Assembly (NCBI GenBank): GCA_018436785.1
Contig: JAHDKR010000112.1
Coordinates: 1 to 41,238 of the forward strand
DNA: 41,238 bases
DNA from: Synergistaceae bacterium
GTDB lineage: Bacteria > Synergistota > Synergistia > Synergistales > Aminobacteriaceae
Reading direction: 5' to 3'
In this document: positions 23,744-32,420 of the stretch, in pieces
Layout of the letters: each line of letters begins with the position of its first letter
How positions within the stretch are numbered: the first letter of the stretch is position 1
Made by a program: the position numbers and the translations under genes
Notes under the pieces: model-generated
What the model saw: the letters and a program-made list of their open reading frames with translations, nothing else
Databases searched by the model: none
What the model was told of the DNA's origin: nothing

Positions 23744-26700
23744 ATGAAGAAGCTGTTCATTGCGTTGGTTGTTCTTGTAGCGCTCGCCGGACTGGCAGTG
23801 GCGACAATGGATTTCGCCGGCGATCTTGTGGTACGGGAGGCAGGTTCCGCCGTAAAGGAGTATCTCGGCGCCGACCTCGTGGTTGCGGGAATCAAGGGGA
23901 ACCCTGTCAAGGGTTTCTCGATGCAGGGAGTATCGCTGAAGAAGGACGGTCAGCCTCTCTTCAGCGCGAAATTCCTTGATGTCTCGCTCAACTTGGCGTC
24001 GTTGCTCTCGAAGTCGCCGAAGTTGAGCCTGCTCTCCGTCGGAGGCGTCGAGATCGATGCCGACCGTCTGGCGGCCCAGGTTGCGCAGTTGAAGTTCGAG
24101 GGCGGAGGCGGCGGCGAGATACCGATAGAGACAGTACGTTTCGTCGAGAGCGTTGTCGTCTCCAAGTGGGCCAGAGCAGATATCACCAAACTCGACCTCT
24201 CCTTCAAGGGAAAGGAGATTCTTGCCGACGTTGATATGGCGGTCAACAAGGTTCCCGTCAAGGGGAGTACCACCGCGCTTCTCGACGGTGAAAACGTCGA
24301 TATCCGCTCGCTGGCGATGAACGTCGGGAAGGGTTCAGTATCGGCTTCCGGAAAAGTAGCCCCCTCTCTTGCGGTGAGCGGCAATCTCAAGGAACTCGAT
24401 CTGAAGGAACTGATCTCCTTCTGGCCCGTCGTTTCCGCCGAAGGCTTCGACGGCGCTGTGTCGCTCTCCTTCCGCGGAGACGGAGAGTGGAATGCCCCGG
24501 CATTGGCGGGGGATATGGAGTACGCCGGAAAATCGCTGCTCGGGTATCCTGTGGAGAGCGTCAAGGCGAAGTGGACGCTCGGCAGGGACAAGCTGTCCGT
24601 CGAGGGGCTGGATGCACGGGTGCTCGGTATGCCGCTCGCAGGCGGCATGTCTCTGGGGTTTGCCGCCGGGAAAGCGCCGGTTGTCGATCTTTCGCTCTCC
24701 GGATCGGGGATAAAGCTCGCTGAACTGAAGAAGGTCTATCCGGACATTGGAGACGTCTCGGGCGAGGTCGACAAATTCACGATCAACCTTGCCGGAACGA
24801 TGGAGACGCTTTCGGGCGTGATCGAGTTCAGCGCCACGAAACTGGGGCTCATGGGGTACTCGGTTTCCGAGTCCCGCGCGCAGGTGAAGCTGACTCCCGA
24901 GACGGCGACCGTGAGCGCGAAGTCGCAGTTCGAAGGCGCGCCCATAACGGCTCAGGGGTCGATCAACGAATACATGACCGCGCCGAAGCTCAATCTTACA
25001 ATAAATGTCAGAAGCTTGAATCTGACGAAAATCGCATCGTCCTTCCCTCAGTTGAAGGAGCTGGCCCTTCAAGGGGGCGCGAACGCGGACGTGTGGGTTA
25101 AGGGGACTGCCGCGGCTCCTGAAGTCACAGTCAAGGTGTGGAGCGAGAAGATCTCGGCGATGAAAGAGGCGATCGAATCGCCGACGGTGATGCTCTCGCT
25201 CAAGGGAGAGACAATCACCATATCGAACGCCGCGGCGAAATGGCGGGGCGCTGCGATCGCCGCCTCGGGAACCGTCGAGGGGAGCGAGAAACTGAATATC
25301 ACCGCGACGCTCGAAAACATCCAGCCCGGCGCCATCGCGCCGTTCTACCCGGACATCGCCCAGTTAAAAATCAAGGGCGCAGTGACTGCAAAAGCTGTGA
25401 TCACAGGCAAACCCGCCGCTCCGAAGATCGACCTGACGCTCTCCTCTGGCAGCCTCGGCCTTCTCGACAGCGTCTCTTTTAAGAATCTGAAAGCGACGAC
25501 GTCGCTGGTCGGCGACCCAAAAGCGCTTGAAAAAGCGGATATCGATCTGAACATCTCCGCAGCATCGGCCGCAGCGGAAGGCATAGGTCTTTCGGACCTT
25601 GCGCTGAAGCTGAAGAAGTCCGGGCAGAAGATCACGATCCTCTCTGCAGGAGCCAAGAGCGGGGCAGGTTCCGTCTCCGCCGCCGGGGCGGTTGCGTTGC
25701 CGGCAAAAGCCGGAGAAAAAGGAAATCTTGATCTCACCGTCACCATAGCGAAGGCCGATCTGGCGTTCCTCGCCGCCGCCGGAGGGCTGGGAGTTCCTCT
25801 CGCCGGAACGCTCGACGGTTCGGTTGCGCTCAAAGGCGCTCTCGACGCGCCGTCGCTTGTTCTCAAGGCCTCCTCTCCGAAGATCTCCGTTGCGGGAATG
25901 ACTGCGACGGACCTTTCCGCCGCGCTTTCAGGCACTATGAAGGACATGAAGATCGACGATTTTAAGGCAAAATTCGGCGGAGGGTCTCTCTCTGCGAAGG
26001 GCGGCGTTACACTGGGGGCGACGCCCGCTGTTACGCTCGATATTTCGGGAAGCGATCTCGATCTTGCCGCGCTTGTTTCCGGGATGCCGGATGCGAAGGA
26101 GCTGGGCATCGGCGGAAAGCTTAACGTCTCCTTCAACGGACGTTTTGCAGGAGCGGCGGGCAAGGGACAAGGCTCTATCTCCTCTCCGGCGTTTACTGTC
26201 ATGGGCCTGAAGGGCTCGAACCTTTCGTACCCGATCGCTCTTGACGGAAACTCCATCTCCTCGAAGGGGGCCTCTCTCTCCTTCTACGGAGGTACCCTGC
26301 GAGGAGGCGGCGCGCTCGACATCAAGACGATGAAGTTCTCGCACACCGTCGAGCTCAATGGGGTGGATGTGAACAGTGTTGCGCAGGATTTCACAGGCGG
26401 TCTCGAAGGAAAGATCGGCGGTCTCGCCAAGGGGTCCGCGAGCATCTCCGGCGCGCTCGAGCCGAAACTTGCGTACTCCGGAAAGGGGAGCGTGACCATC
26501 GGAGAGGGGAGCATCACCGGCTTCAAAGCGGTGCAGCTCCTGACGGCGCTCTATAGGTCGGGGGTGCGCTACAGCAGCGTGACCGCCCCTTTCAGACTGG
26601 AGACAGGACGCTTTATTCTTGAGAAGGGAACAAAGGCGAACGCGCCGCAGAACGATCCTCTCTATAAGTTCCTCACGGCCGAGGGACCGATCGGTCCCAA

Positions 26701-27184
26701 GGGGGCGCTCAACCTTCAGTGCGCGGGGAACGTCAATCTGCAGGTGCTCAACGCGCTCACAGGCGGGGCCATCGGCGGGCTGACCGCCGGTTCGCTGGAA
26801 GATGCGCTGAAAGGGTTACTGGGCGGCCTGCAAAGCGGTATGGAGAAGGCCGATTTCAGAGATATTTCCTTTACTCTGAAAGGAACGACGGAGAAACCCG
26901 GCGTCTCCAATTTGAAGATCGCCCCGGGTGCGCAACAGCCCGGGCAGCCCGCTCCTACGGGACAGCCGGCCGAGCCGCAGGATCCGAAAAAGAAGCTGGA
27001 ACAGATGCTCATAGAGCAGATTGTGAAGCCTTCAAAGCCTGCGCAACCGGAGCAGCCTCAACAGATGCAGCCGGCGCAGCCCGACGCGCCCGCTTCGTCT
27101 CCTACGCCTGCGCCGACGCCGACTCCGGAGAAGAAACCGGAAGATATTATCAAGGACAAAATTCTCGAATCCATATTCAAGTAG
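23744..27184 (+). CDS. AsmA/TamB-like envelope protein with proline-rich tail
   Basis: 1146 residues. A single N-terminal hydrophobic segment (about 4-22, core LFIALVVLVALAGLAVA) anchors or exports the protein; no clear cleavage site. The rest, to about residue 1060, is a long run of alternating beta-rich repeats built on patterns such as 'L.VSGNLKELDL', 'GxxSASGxV' and 'APxVxLxxSS', typical of AsmA/TamB/Vps13-like lipid-transfer grooves. The segment ITGFKAVQLLTALYRSG then FRLETGRFILE near the C-terminus recalls AsmA C-terminal regions. It ends in a Pro/Gln/Ala-rich stretch (about 1063-1130: QPGQPAPTGQP, PTPAPTPTP) and a short charged helix DIIKDKILESIFK. Inferred role: lipid movement or outer-membrane assembly between the two membranes. 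AAAGGGAGG ribosome site. A monocistronic unit. Confidence 0.75.
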   Translation: MKKLFIALVVLVALAGLAVATMDFAGDLVVREAGSAVKEYLGADLVVAGIKGNPVKGFSMQGVSLKKDGQPLFSAKFLDVSLNLASLLSKSPKLSLLSVGGVEIDADRLAAQVAQLKFEGGGGGEIPIETVRFVESVVVSKWARADITKLDLSFKGKEILADVDMAVNKVPVKGSTTALLDGENVDIRSLAMNVGKGSVSASGKVAPSLAVSGNLKELDLKELISFWPVVSAEGFDGAVSLSFRGDGEWNAPALAGDMEYAGKSLLGYPVESVKAKWTLGRDKLSVEGLDARVLGMPLAGGMSLGFAAGKAPVVDLSLSGSGIKLAELKKVYPDIGDVSGEVDKFTINLAGTMETLSGVIEFSATKLGLMGYSVSESRAQVKLTPETATVSAKSQFEGAPITAQGSINEYMTAPKLNLTINVRSLNLTKIASSFPQLKELALQGGANADVWVKGTAAAPEVTVKVWSEKISAMKEAIESPTVMLSLKGETITISNAAAKWRGAAIAASGTVEGSEKLNITATLENIQPGAIAPFYPDIAQLKIKGAVTAKAVITGKPAAPKIDLTLSSGSLGLLDSVSFKNLKATTSLVGDPKALEKADIDLNISAASAAAEGIGLSDLALKLKKSGQKITILSAGAKSGAGSVSAAGAVALPAKAGEKGNLDLTVTIAKADLAFLAAAGGLGVPLAGTLDGSVALKGALDAPSLVLKASSPKISVAGMTATDLSAALSGTMKDMKIDDFKAKFGGGSLSAKGGVTLGATPAVTLDISGSDLDLAALVSGMPDAKELGIGGKLNVSFNGRFAGAAGKGQGSISSPAFTVMGLKGSNLSYPIALDGNSISSKGASLSFYGGTLRGGGALDIKTMKFSHTVELNGVDVNSVAQDFTGGLEGKIGGLAKGSASISGALEPKLAYSGKGSVTIGEGSITGFKAVQLLTALYRSGVRYSSVTAPFRLETGRFILEKGTKANAPQNDPLYKFLTAEGPIGPKGALNLQCAGNVNLQVLNALTGGAIGGLTAGSLEDALKGLLGGLQSGMEKADFRDISFTLKGTTEKPGVSNLKIAPGAQQPGQPAPTGQPAEPQDPKKKLEQMLIEQIVKPSKPAQPEQPQQMQPAQPDAPASSPTPAPTPTPEKKPEDIIKDKILESIFK

Positions 27185-27186
27185 CG

Positions 27187-27222
27187 ACGTAAAGGGGGAG
27201 GCGCACGCCTCCCCCTTTACGT
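27187..27222. terminator. Perfect 16-bp hairpin between convergent genes
   Basis: Arms 27187-27202 and 27207-27222, four-base loop, no mismatches. It starts two bases after the AsmA-like stop and precedes the end of the C69 gene on the other strand. No T-run follows on either strand, so it may act as an RNA 3'-end stabiliser or a Rho-assisted stop rather than a classic intrinsic terminator. Confidence 0.7.
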
Positions 27223-27289
27223 ATGATCAAAACCTTTCCCCGCGCGATGGAGAGTTGTATCCTTCAAAGCGGGATCAGTCGATATGTGC

Positions 27290-29017
27290 TTATCGCTTCC
27301 TGTAGTTTGTGGGTCCCTCCGGCCACGAGGTTGTCTTCAGCCACTCTTTCGGATAGCCCAAAGGCCGGCCGATCTTTCCTCCCTCGGTCAGCAGCCCGTC
27401 GTTATACTTCACGATGAGATGTTCAGCCAGATTCCACCACTGTTTCAGCGTATCCGCCGTGTTCCGTTCGGCGAATTCCGTGAGATAGGTCCTCGCTCCG
27501 GCCGGGTTCGTCCTGTGCAGGTCGACTGCTTTGCGTTCGACGATCTCCAGCGTCTCCAGGAAACCGTTTTCAAGCTGGTCCTGCATATCGGCGATCTCCT
27601 TGTGCATGTAGCTGTACTTGAGCCCGGCATAGTTTGCGAGGAAGTTGAATGTCCACCACGCGCTCTCGCGGGAAAATTTCGTCGTATCGCAGACTTCGAC
27701 CGAGCTCGGAAGACGGTTGACGCCGATGTGGAACGGGATGAAGACCGTGTCGGACGGCTTGTCGAGACCGAGCCACATCCTCCCCCCGACGGGCGAGGGG
27801 AGCCAACTCCTGGCTTGGGCGACGAACACGTAGCCGCAGTACGTCACAGAAAGCGGACGTTCCCATGCGCCTTCCAGCACGCGCTTCGGATCCCCGACGT
27901 CGCCGGCGCCGTCGTAAGGGCCGTAGAATCTGTCGGGGTAGCCGAACGGTCCGGCCGCCGCTCCCTTGGTGAGGTCGAACTCCGTTCCCTCGTAGTGATC
28001 GCGGTGGAGGCGCATCACGTCGCGCACCGTAAGTTTTTTATCAGGCGCCGCGGAGAAGGGGTAGTCTTTCGTAAAACCGTCCTCGACCCACGGAGAGTAG
28101 TTCTTCGAGGGAGCGACCAGCGAGAGGACCCGCCAGACCCTTCTAAGAGAGTAGTACGGATGGTTGTACTCGCCGAGACTCACCGTGCGCAGCCAGTCGA
28201 GCATTCCGTCCTCCGGCTTCCACCAGCCGTGTTTTTGGGCTATCTCGTGGAGATTTTTCGAGAACATCATATCGGGGTCGTCAGGATTCACCTCGCGGAT
28301 GCGGAATTGGTTCGCCGCGACGAAGATTTCTCCGTCCGGCACTTTTTTCGCAACCCAGAGACCGCCCTTCCCCTCGGGAGAGGGCGCCATCTCGATGATC
28401 CACCCCTCTTCGGTGTCCGCGACGGGGAGCGTCTCTCCGGTACCGTAGAGGCCGTACTCCTCGATCAGCGAACCGATGAGGAGAATCGCCTCTCGGGCGG
28501 TGCGGCAGCGTTCGAGGGCGATACGGGATAGCTCGGAAGAGTAGAGGATGCGGCTTCCCGGCTCTGGATCGGGGGAGACCTTCGAACCGTCGGTGCACTC
28601 GCCGAACATGAGCTGATGCTCGTTCATGATGCCGTAGCTGCCGTCGAAGTAGGCGTACGTCTCCTTCGCCTGCGGGATGAATCCAAGCGGAACGGATTTC
28701 GGTCCCGGCGTGTCGTATCCCGGGCCGCGCTCGCTCGTTACCATCCGGGGGTAGACAAACGAGTTGTACTGCGGAAATTCACCCATTGCGGCGGCGGTGC
28801 AGTATACGGGTCTCATGGACCCGGGGGCGTATTGCTGCGCCGGGACGTAGATGATCCTCTGGTCCATGAGGTCGTTGTCGTCGGAGTGAGAGATCATTAC
28901 CGAGCCGTCGGCGGAGGCTCCCTTGGTGACGAGGATCGTGGTGCACCCCTCGACTGCGGGAGCAGCGAGCAACAGGAAAAGGAGGAACAGTACAAGACTT
29001 CGCGCATGTTTTTTCAT
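27290..29017 (-). CDS. Secreted C69-family dipeptidase
   Basis: 575 residues. Ntn-hydrolase of peptidase family C69 (PepD-like), expected to cleave dipeptides outside the inner membrane. A signal peptide with core LVLFLLFLLLAAPAVEG ends exactly before Cys25, and CTTILVTKGASADGSVM is the family N-terminus in which that Cys is the catalytic nucleophile. Cleavage by signal peptidase would therefore generate the active N-terminal Cys. Further family segments include SHSDDND, YGIMNEHQLMFGECT, LIEEYGLYGTGE and GEIFVAANQFRIRE. The ATG follows AAAGAGGGCGATACC. -3/-1 residues (V, G) resemble but do not match a lipobox well. It has its own promoter and a candidate attenuator in the leader. Confidence 0.92.
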   Translation of the reverse strand: MKKHARSLVLFLLFLLLAAPAVEGCTTILVTKGASADGSVMISHSDDNDLMDQRIIYVPAQQYAPGSMRPVYCTAAAMGEFPQYNSFVYPRMVTSERGPGYDTPGPKSVPLGFIPQAKETYAYFDGSYGIMNEHQLMFGECTDGSKVSPDPEPGSRILYSSELSRIALERCRTAREAILLIGSLIEEYGLYGTGETLPVADTEEGWIIEMAPSPEGKGGLWVAKKVPDGEIFVAANQFRIREVNPDDPDMMFSKNLHEIAQKHGWWKPEDGMLDWLRTVSLGEYNHPYYSLRRVWRVLSLVAPSKNYSPWVEDGFTKDYPFSAAPDKKLTVRDVMRLHRDHYEGTEFDLTKGAAAGPFGYPDRFYGPYDGAGDVGDPKRVLEGAWERPLSVTYCGYVFVAQARSWLPSPVGGRMWLGLDKPSDTVFIPFHIGVNRLPSSVEVCDTTKFSRESAWWTFNFLANYAGLKYSYMHKEIADMQDQLENGFLETLEIVERKAVDLHRTNPAGARTYLTEFAERNTADTLKQWWNLAEHLIVKYNDGLLTEGGKIGRPLGYPKEWLKTTSWPEGPTNYRKR

Positions 29018-29062
29018 GGTATCGCCCTCTTTCGAAAAGATTGACTGCGTCTATGCGACCTC

Positions 29063-29087
29063 AAAAAGAGAGCGTCGCCGCTCTCTT
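29063..29087 (-). terminator. Candidate attenuator in the leader of the C69 gene
   Basis: Eight-bp perfect stem, arms 29066-29073 and 29080-29087, six-base loop; on the minus strand the second arm runs into a total of five T residues. It lies between the promoter at 29142-29170 and the start codon at 29017, so it can stop transcription before the gene. No riboswitch family was recognised. Confidence 0.5.
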
Positions 29088-29141
29088 GTATTGTCGGGCG
29101 GGCGGATCAAGAATATGGAACGCGACGGGGTTCGTATTCGT

Positions 29142-29170
29142 AGTATACGGCTGTGCGGGAGATGCTTCAA
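29142..29170 (-). promoter_or_regulatory. Sigma-70-type promoter of the C69 dipeptidase gene
   Basis: Minus strand TTGAAG (29165-29170), 17-base spacer, TATACT (29142-29147). Predicts a 5' leader of about 118 bases, which contains the hairpin at 29063-29087. Confidence 0.7.
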
Positions 29171-29262
29171 GATAGAGATGGCGGAGATCAGAACACAATG
29201 ACTGACTCTTTTGTTTTTTTGAGTTTGGCGCTGAGACGAGCTTTTTCACGGAAGCAATGGGA

Positions 29263-29268
29263 TATAAT
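29263..29268 (+). promoter_or_regulatory. -10 element of the acyl-CoA synthetase gene
   Basis: Consensus TATAAT with a weak -35 (GCTTTT at 29240-29245, 17-base spacer). The predicted start near 29275 leaves a leader of about 28 bases to the ATG at 29303 and supports that start over upstream in-frame codons. Confidence 0.5.
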
Positions 29269-29302
29269 TAAAATGGTCTTTGACGAATCCCAAGGGGGGC
29301 TG

Positions 29303-30946
29303 ATGTTCTATGACCGACCTATTATTCTGGATGAAGACGACGAGTTCCTACAGGGCTTTCCGTCTTCGCTGGACGGCACGATGATATGCCTGAAACGCAG
29401 TGACGCACTCGCGCTTATTTCAAAAGAGCGCTCGGTAACCTACGCCGGGCTTTGCGATATGATCTCCCGGTACTCAGCGCTCATATCGAGCACGCCGTGC
29501 ACGAAGGTCGCTATTTTCTCGGAGAACCGGCCGGAGTGGGTGTATATCATGTATGCCGGCTGGAAGAGCGGTTATACCGTGGTGCCGATAGACTACATGT
29601 CCCCGGCCGATGAGGTGGCGTATATCCTCGCCGACTGTAAACCCGAGAAAATTTTTTGTTCCCGCAGGAAGTTGCCCGAGCTCGAAAAAGCACTTTCCTC
29701 TCTCTCCTACGCTCCAGAAATTTTGGTATTTGAAGAATGTCTTCTTCCTCCGGGAGCGAATGCCTCCGGAGATCATTTCCTCGAACGCGACGACGATGAT
29801 ACTGCTCTGATAATTTATACATCGGGCACCACCGGAAGCCCGAAGGGCGCCATGATCTCCTTCGCCAATATTGCGGCGAACGTCAGGGCTGTGAGCGAAG
29901 CCGCTCCGATTTTCACCCCTGAATCGCGGGTTCTGGTGTTGCTGCCCATCCATCACGTGCTTCCTCTGGGAGGGACAATCCTCGCCCCTCTCTTCGTGGG
30001 AGCGTGCTGCGTCTTTTCACCTTCGATAGGTTCTAGGGATATACTGGAGACGCTCCAGCACAACGGAGTCACAGTGGTCGTCGCTGTTCCGCGTTTCTAC
30101 AGCATGCTCATAAAGGGCATCCGGGAGAAGATACAGGAAAGTTTTACCGCGCGGGCTCTTTTCGCTCTGGCAAAAAAAATTGATCATCCGGGGCTCTCCA
30201 AGTTTCTGTTCAAAAAGGTCCATGAGCGTTTTGGAGGGAAAATCCGTTTTCTGGTCTGCGGCGGCGCGGCGATCGACGACGATGTTGCAAGGGACTTTAA
30301 AGCGCTTGGATTCGACATGCTTACCGGCTACGGGATGACGGAGACTGCGCCGCTCATTTCGTTCACGCATCCGGGAACCTTGAGGATCGGGGCGAGCGGG
30401 TACGTCTGTCCCGCCGTCGAAGTGCGTATCGTCGACGGTGAAATCACCGTCAGGGGACGTCATGTAATGAAGGGGTACTACAACCGCCCTGAAGAAACAG
30501 CCGCCATGATCCGCGACGGCTGGCTGCACACAGGAGATCTTGGATTCGTGGATGAGGATGGCTTTCTTTTCGTTACCGGCCGAAAGAAGGATATTATTGT
30601 GCTTTCCAACGGGAAGAATATCAATCCCGAAGAGATCGAGGCGAAGCTGCTCTCCGGATTTAATGCGGTGAAGGAGGTTGCGGTCTGTCTCCATAACGGG
30701 GTGCTGCACGCCATCATTCTCCCTGATTTTGAAAAAATCGCAGAAAGCGGCAAGCGGCCGTCCGAGGAGTTCTTTCGTCACGAGGTGATCGGCGAGTACA
30801 ACCACCGGGTTGCGTCGACGAAGAAGATAATGAAGTTTACCCTGGTACAGGATGAACTGCCGAAAACACGCCTCGGAAAGATCAGGAGGTTTCAGCTGCC
30901 GGAGCTGCTCGCCCTGATTGCAGAGGCTGAGAGCAAGGCGAACTGA
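29303..30946 (+). CDS. AMP-forming acyl-CoA synthetase (long-chain type)
   Basis: 547 residues. Activates a carboxylic acid with ATP to an acyl-adenylate and then forms the CoA thioester. Motifs: YTSGTTGSPKGAM starting near residue 172 (P-loop), LPIHHVLPL, YGMTETAPL, LHTGDLGFVDEDGF, GRKKDIIVLSNGKNINPEEIE hinge region, and the C-terminal catalytic Lys in KTRLGKIRRFQ. Overall closest in style to long-chain fatty-acid CoA ligases (FadD/AMP-binding pfam00501), but the substrate is not readable. The ATG at 29303 is preceded by AAGGGGGGC; a longer frame to 29153 would overlap the promoter. Transcribed alone, divergent from the C69 gene. Confidence 0.88.
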   Translation: MFYDRPIILDEDDEFLQGFPSSLDGTMICLKRSDALALISKERSVTYAGLCDMISRYSALISSTPCTKVAIFSENRPEWVYIMYAGWKSGYTVVPIDYMSPADEVAYILADCKPEKIFCSRRKLPELEKALSSLSYAPEILVFEECLLPPGANASGDHFLERDDDDTALIIYTSGTTGSPKGAMISFANIAANVRAVSEAAPIFTPESRVLVLLPIHHVLPLGGTILAPLFVGACCVFSPSIGSRDILETLQHNGVTVVVAVPRFYSMLIKGIREKIQESFTARALFALAKKIDHPGLSKFLFKKVHERFGGKIRFLVCGGAAIDDDVARDFKALGFDMLTGYGMTETAPLISFTHPGTLRIGASGYVCPAVEVRIVDGEITVRGRHVMKGYYNRPEETAAMIRDGWLHTGDLGFVDEDGFLFVTGRKKDIIVLSNGKNINPEEIEAKLLSGFNAVKEVAVCLHNGVLHAIILPDFEKIAESGKRPSEEFFRHEVIGEYNHRVASTKKIMKFTLVQDELPKTRLGKIRRFQLPELLALIAEAESKAN

Positions 30947-30999
30947 TACCGGCGCACCGGAATAATTCGCAGCTTTAGTGTTCCCGAAGAGGAAGGGAA

Positions 31000-31031
31000 G
31001 AACAGGGGGGCGTTTGAACGCCCCCCTGTTC
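31000..31031. terminator. Perfect hairpin between the acyl-CoA synthetase gene and glgC
   Basis: Fifteen-base arms 31000-31014 and 31017-31031 around a GC-rich core. On the minus strand it is followed by a pyrimidine-rich TTCCCTTCC tract, so it best ends the glycogen transcript; the plus-strand tail is not T-rich. Confidence 0.75.
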
Positions 31032-31040
31032 TGTCTGCTG

Positions 31041-32348
31041 TTAACTGAAGCTTGACCAGTCGAAGCCTTCCTTCGGCTGTTCGATGGACTTGCGAAGCTG
31101 CATCTTCGGCATGCCGATGGTGATGATGCCTGAATTCGGGTCCACGGCGTACCGTTCTCTGTCATGCTCCGGATCGAATCCTATCTCGGTGTTGGGCGGG
31201 ATCACGTTGTGGCTGTCGATGATGACCTTTTTAAGACGGCAGTTTTCCCCGACGACCACTCCCTCGCCGATGATCGATTGTTCAATATCCGAGCCCGGCA
31301 TAATCACGCAGTTGCGGGACAGCACGGACGACTCGACTCTGGATCCAAGGACGCGGCTTCCTTCCGCCGAAAGGGTGCTTTGAACGTAGCAGGAGAATCC
31401 TTTCACCGGGCAGACGTACGACGGAGGGTCGGCGTAGGAGACGGTCCGAATAGGCCACTGCGGGTTATAGAATGTCATCTCGGAGTCATGGTCGAGCAGA
31501 TCCATGTGCGCCTCCCAGTATGCCTTGATGGTCCCAACGTCGCGCCAGTAGGGTTTGTCCTCTCTCCAGAAGGAGCGCGTCTTTCCGGGAAGGACGTTCG
31601 TCGAAAAGTCGTAGGCAAAAATTCGGGCTTTCGGGACGAGTTTTGGAATGATATCCCTCCCGAAATCATGGCTTGTGGGGAGATGAGCGTCCTCAATGAG
31701 GGACTCTTCAAGGATTTCCCGCTCGAAGATATAGTTGCCCATGGAGACGTATGAAAACCCCGGCTTACCCGGGATCTCCGGCGGATTTGCCGGTTTTTCG
31801 ATGAAGTCGATAATGCGTCCTGAATCGTCGACGTGAATGCAGCCGAAGGCGGAAGCCTCCGACGACGGTACGACGTTCGCAGCCACGGTAACGTCGGCCT
31901 GTTTGTTCATGTGATATTCGAGCATCTGGTCCACATCCATCTTGTAGATATGGTCGGCGGCAAAGATGCAAATTCTGTCCGCATCGTAGAGCGTGACAAG
32001 ATGGAGGTTTTGATAGACGGCGTCGGCAGTACCCTGGAACCAATGCTCGCCGCGCCACATCTGCGCCGGGACGAGCGTAATGAAAAAGTCGCGTCCGCGA
32101 AGGGCGCCGCCGAACTGCCATCCTCTTTCGATGTGTTCGTTCAGGGATTGGTTTTTGAACTGCACCAGTACATAAATAGCAAAAATGCCGCTGTTTACCA
32201 GATTGGAAAGCGCAAAATCAACGATACGGTACTTTGCTGCAAAATGGACTGCGGGTTTTGCCCGGTATTTCGTCAGCGGCATAAGCCGCTCCCCTTTCCC
32301 TCCAGCAAGCACCATTCCCATTGTACGGCCGTATTTTCCTGTCTGCAT
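31041..32348 (-). CDS. glgC: Glucose-1-phosphate adenylyltransferase (ADP-glucose pyrophosphorylase)
   Basis: 435 residues. Makes ADP-glucose from glucose-1-phosphate and ATP, the committed step of glycogen synthesis. N-terminal nucleotidyltransferase: VLAGGKGERLMPLTKYRAKPAVHF, YRIVDFALSNLVNSGI, WFQGTADAVYQN, ADHIYKMD, IEKPANPP, SMGNYIFE and YWRDVGTIKAYWEAHMDLL. The C-terminal left-handed beta helix contains NCVIMPGSDIEQSIIGEGVVVG. GGAGGGGGG precedes the ATG. Last gene of glgP-glgA-glgC, 72 bases after glgA. Confidence 0.95.
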   Translation of the reverse strand: MQTGKYGRTMGMVLAGGKGERLMPLTKYRAKPAVHFAAKYRIVDFALSNLVNSGIFAIYVLVQFKNQSLNEHIERGWQFGGALRGRDFFITLVPAQMWRGEHWFQGTADAVYQNLHLVTLYDADRICIFAADHIYKMDVDQMLEYHMNKQADVTVAANVVPSSEASAFGCIHVDDSGRIIDFIEKPANPPEIPGKPGFSYVSMGNYIFEREILEESLIEDAHLPTSHDFGRDIIPKLVPKARIFAYDFSTNVLPGKTRSFWREDKPYWRDVGTIKAYWEAHMDLLDHDSEMTFYNPQWPIRTVSYADPPSYVCPVKGFSCYVQSTLSAEGSRVLGSRVESSVLSRNCVIMPGSDIEQSIIGEGVVVGENCRLKKVIIDSHNVIPPNTEIGFDPEHDRERYAVDPNSGIITIGMPKMQLRKSIEQPKEGFDWSSFS

Positions 32349-32420
32349 GCTGTTTCCCCCCTCCTTCTCAAGATGGCGTTGACGAATGTCGCACTGCGTT
32401 TTCCCGTCTGTAGTTCACGC

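Noticed and set aside
29018..29302. Small gene or RNA in the divergent C69/acyl-CoA synthetase region
   Set aside because: Apart from two promoters and the leader hairpin, frames are short and lack ribosome sites; nothing further could be supported.
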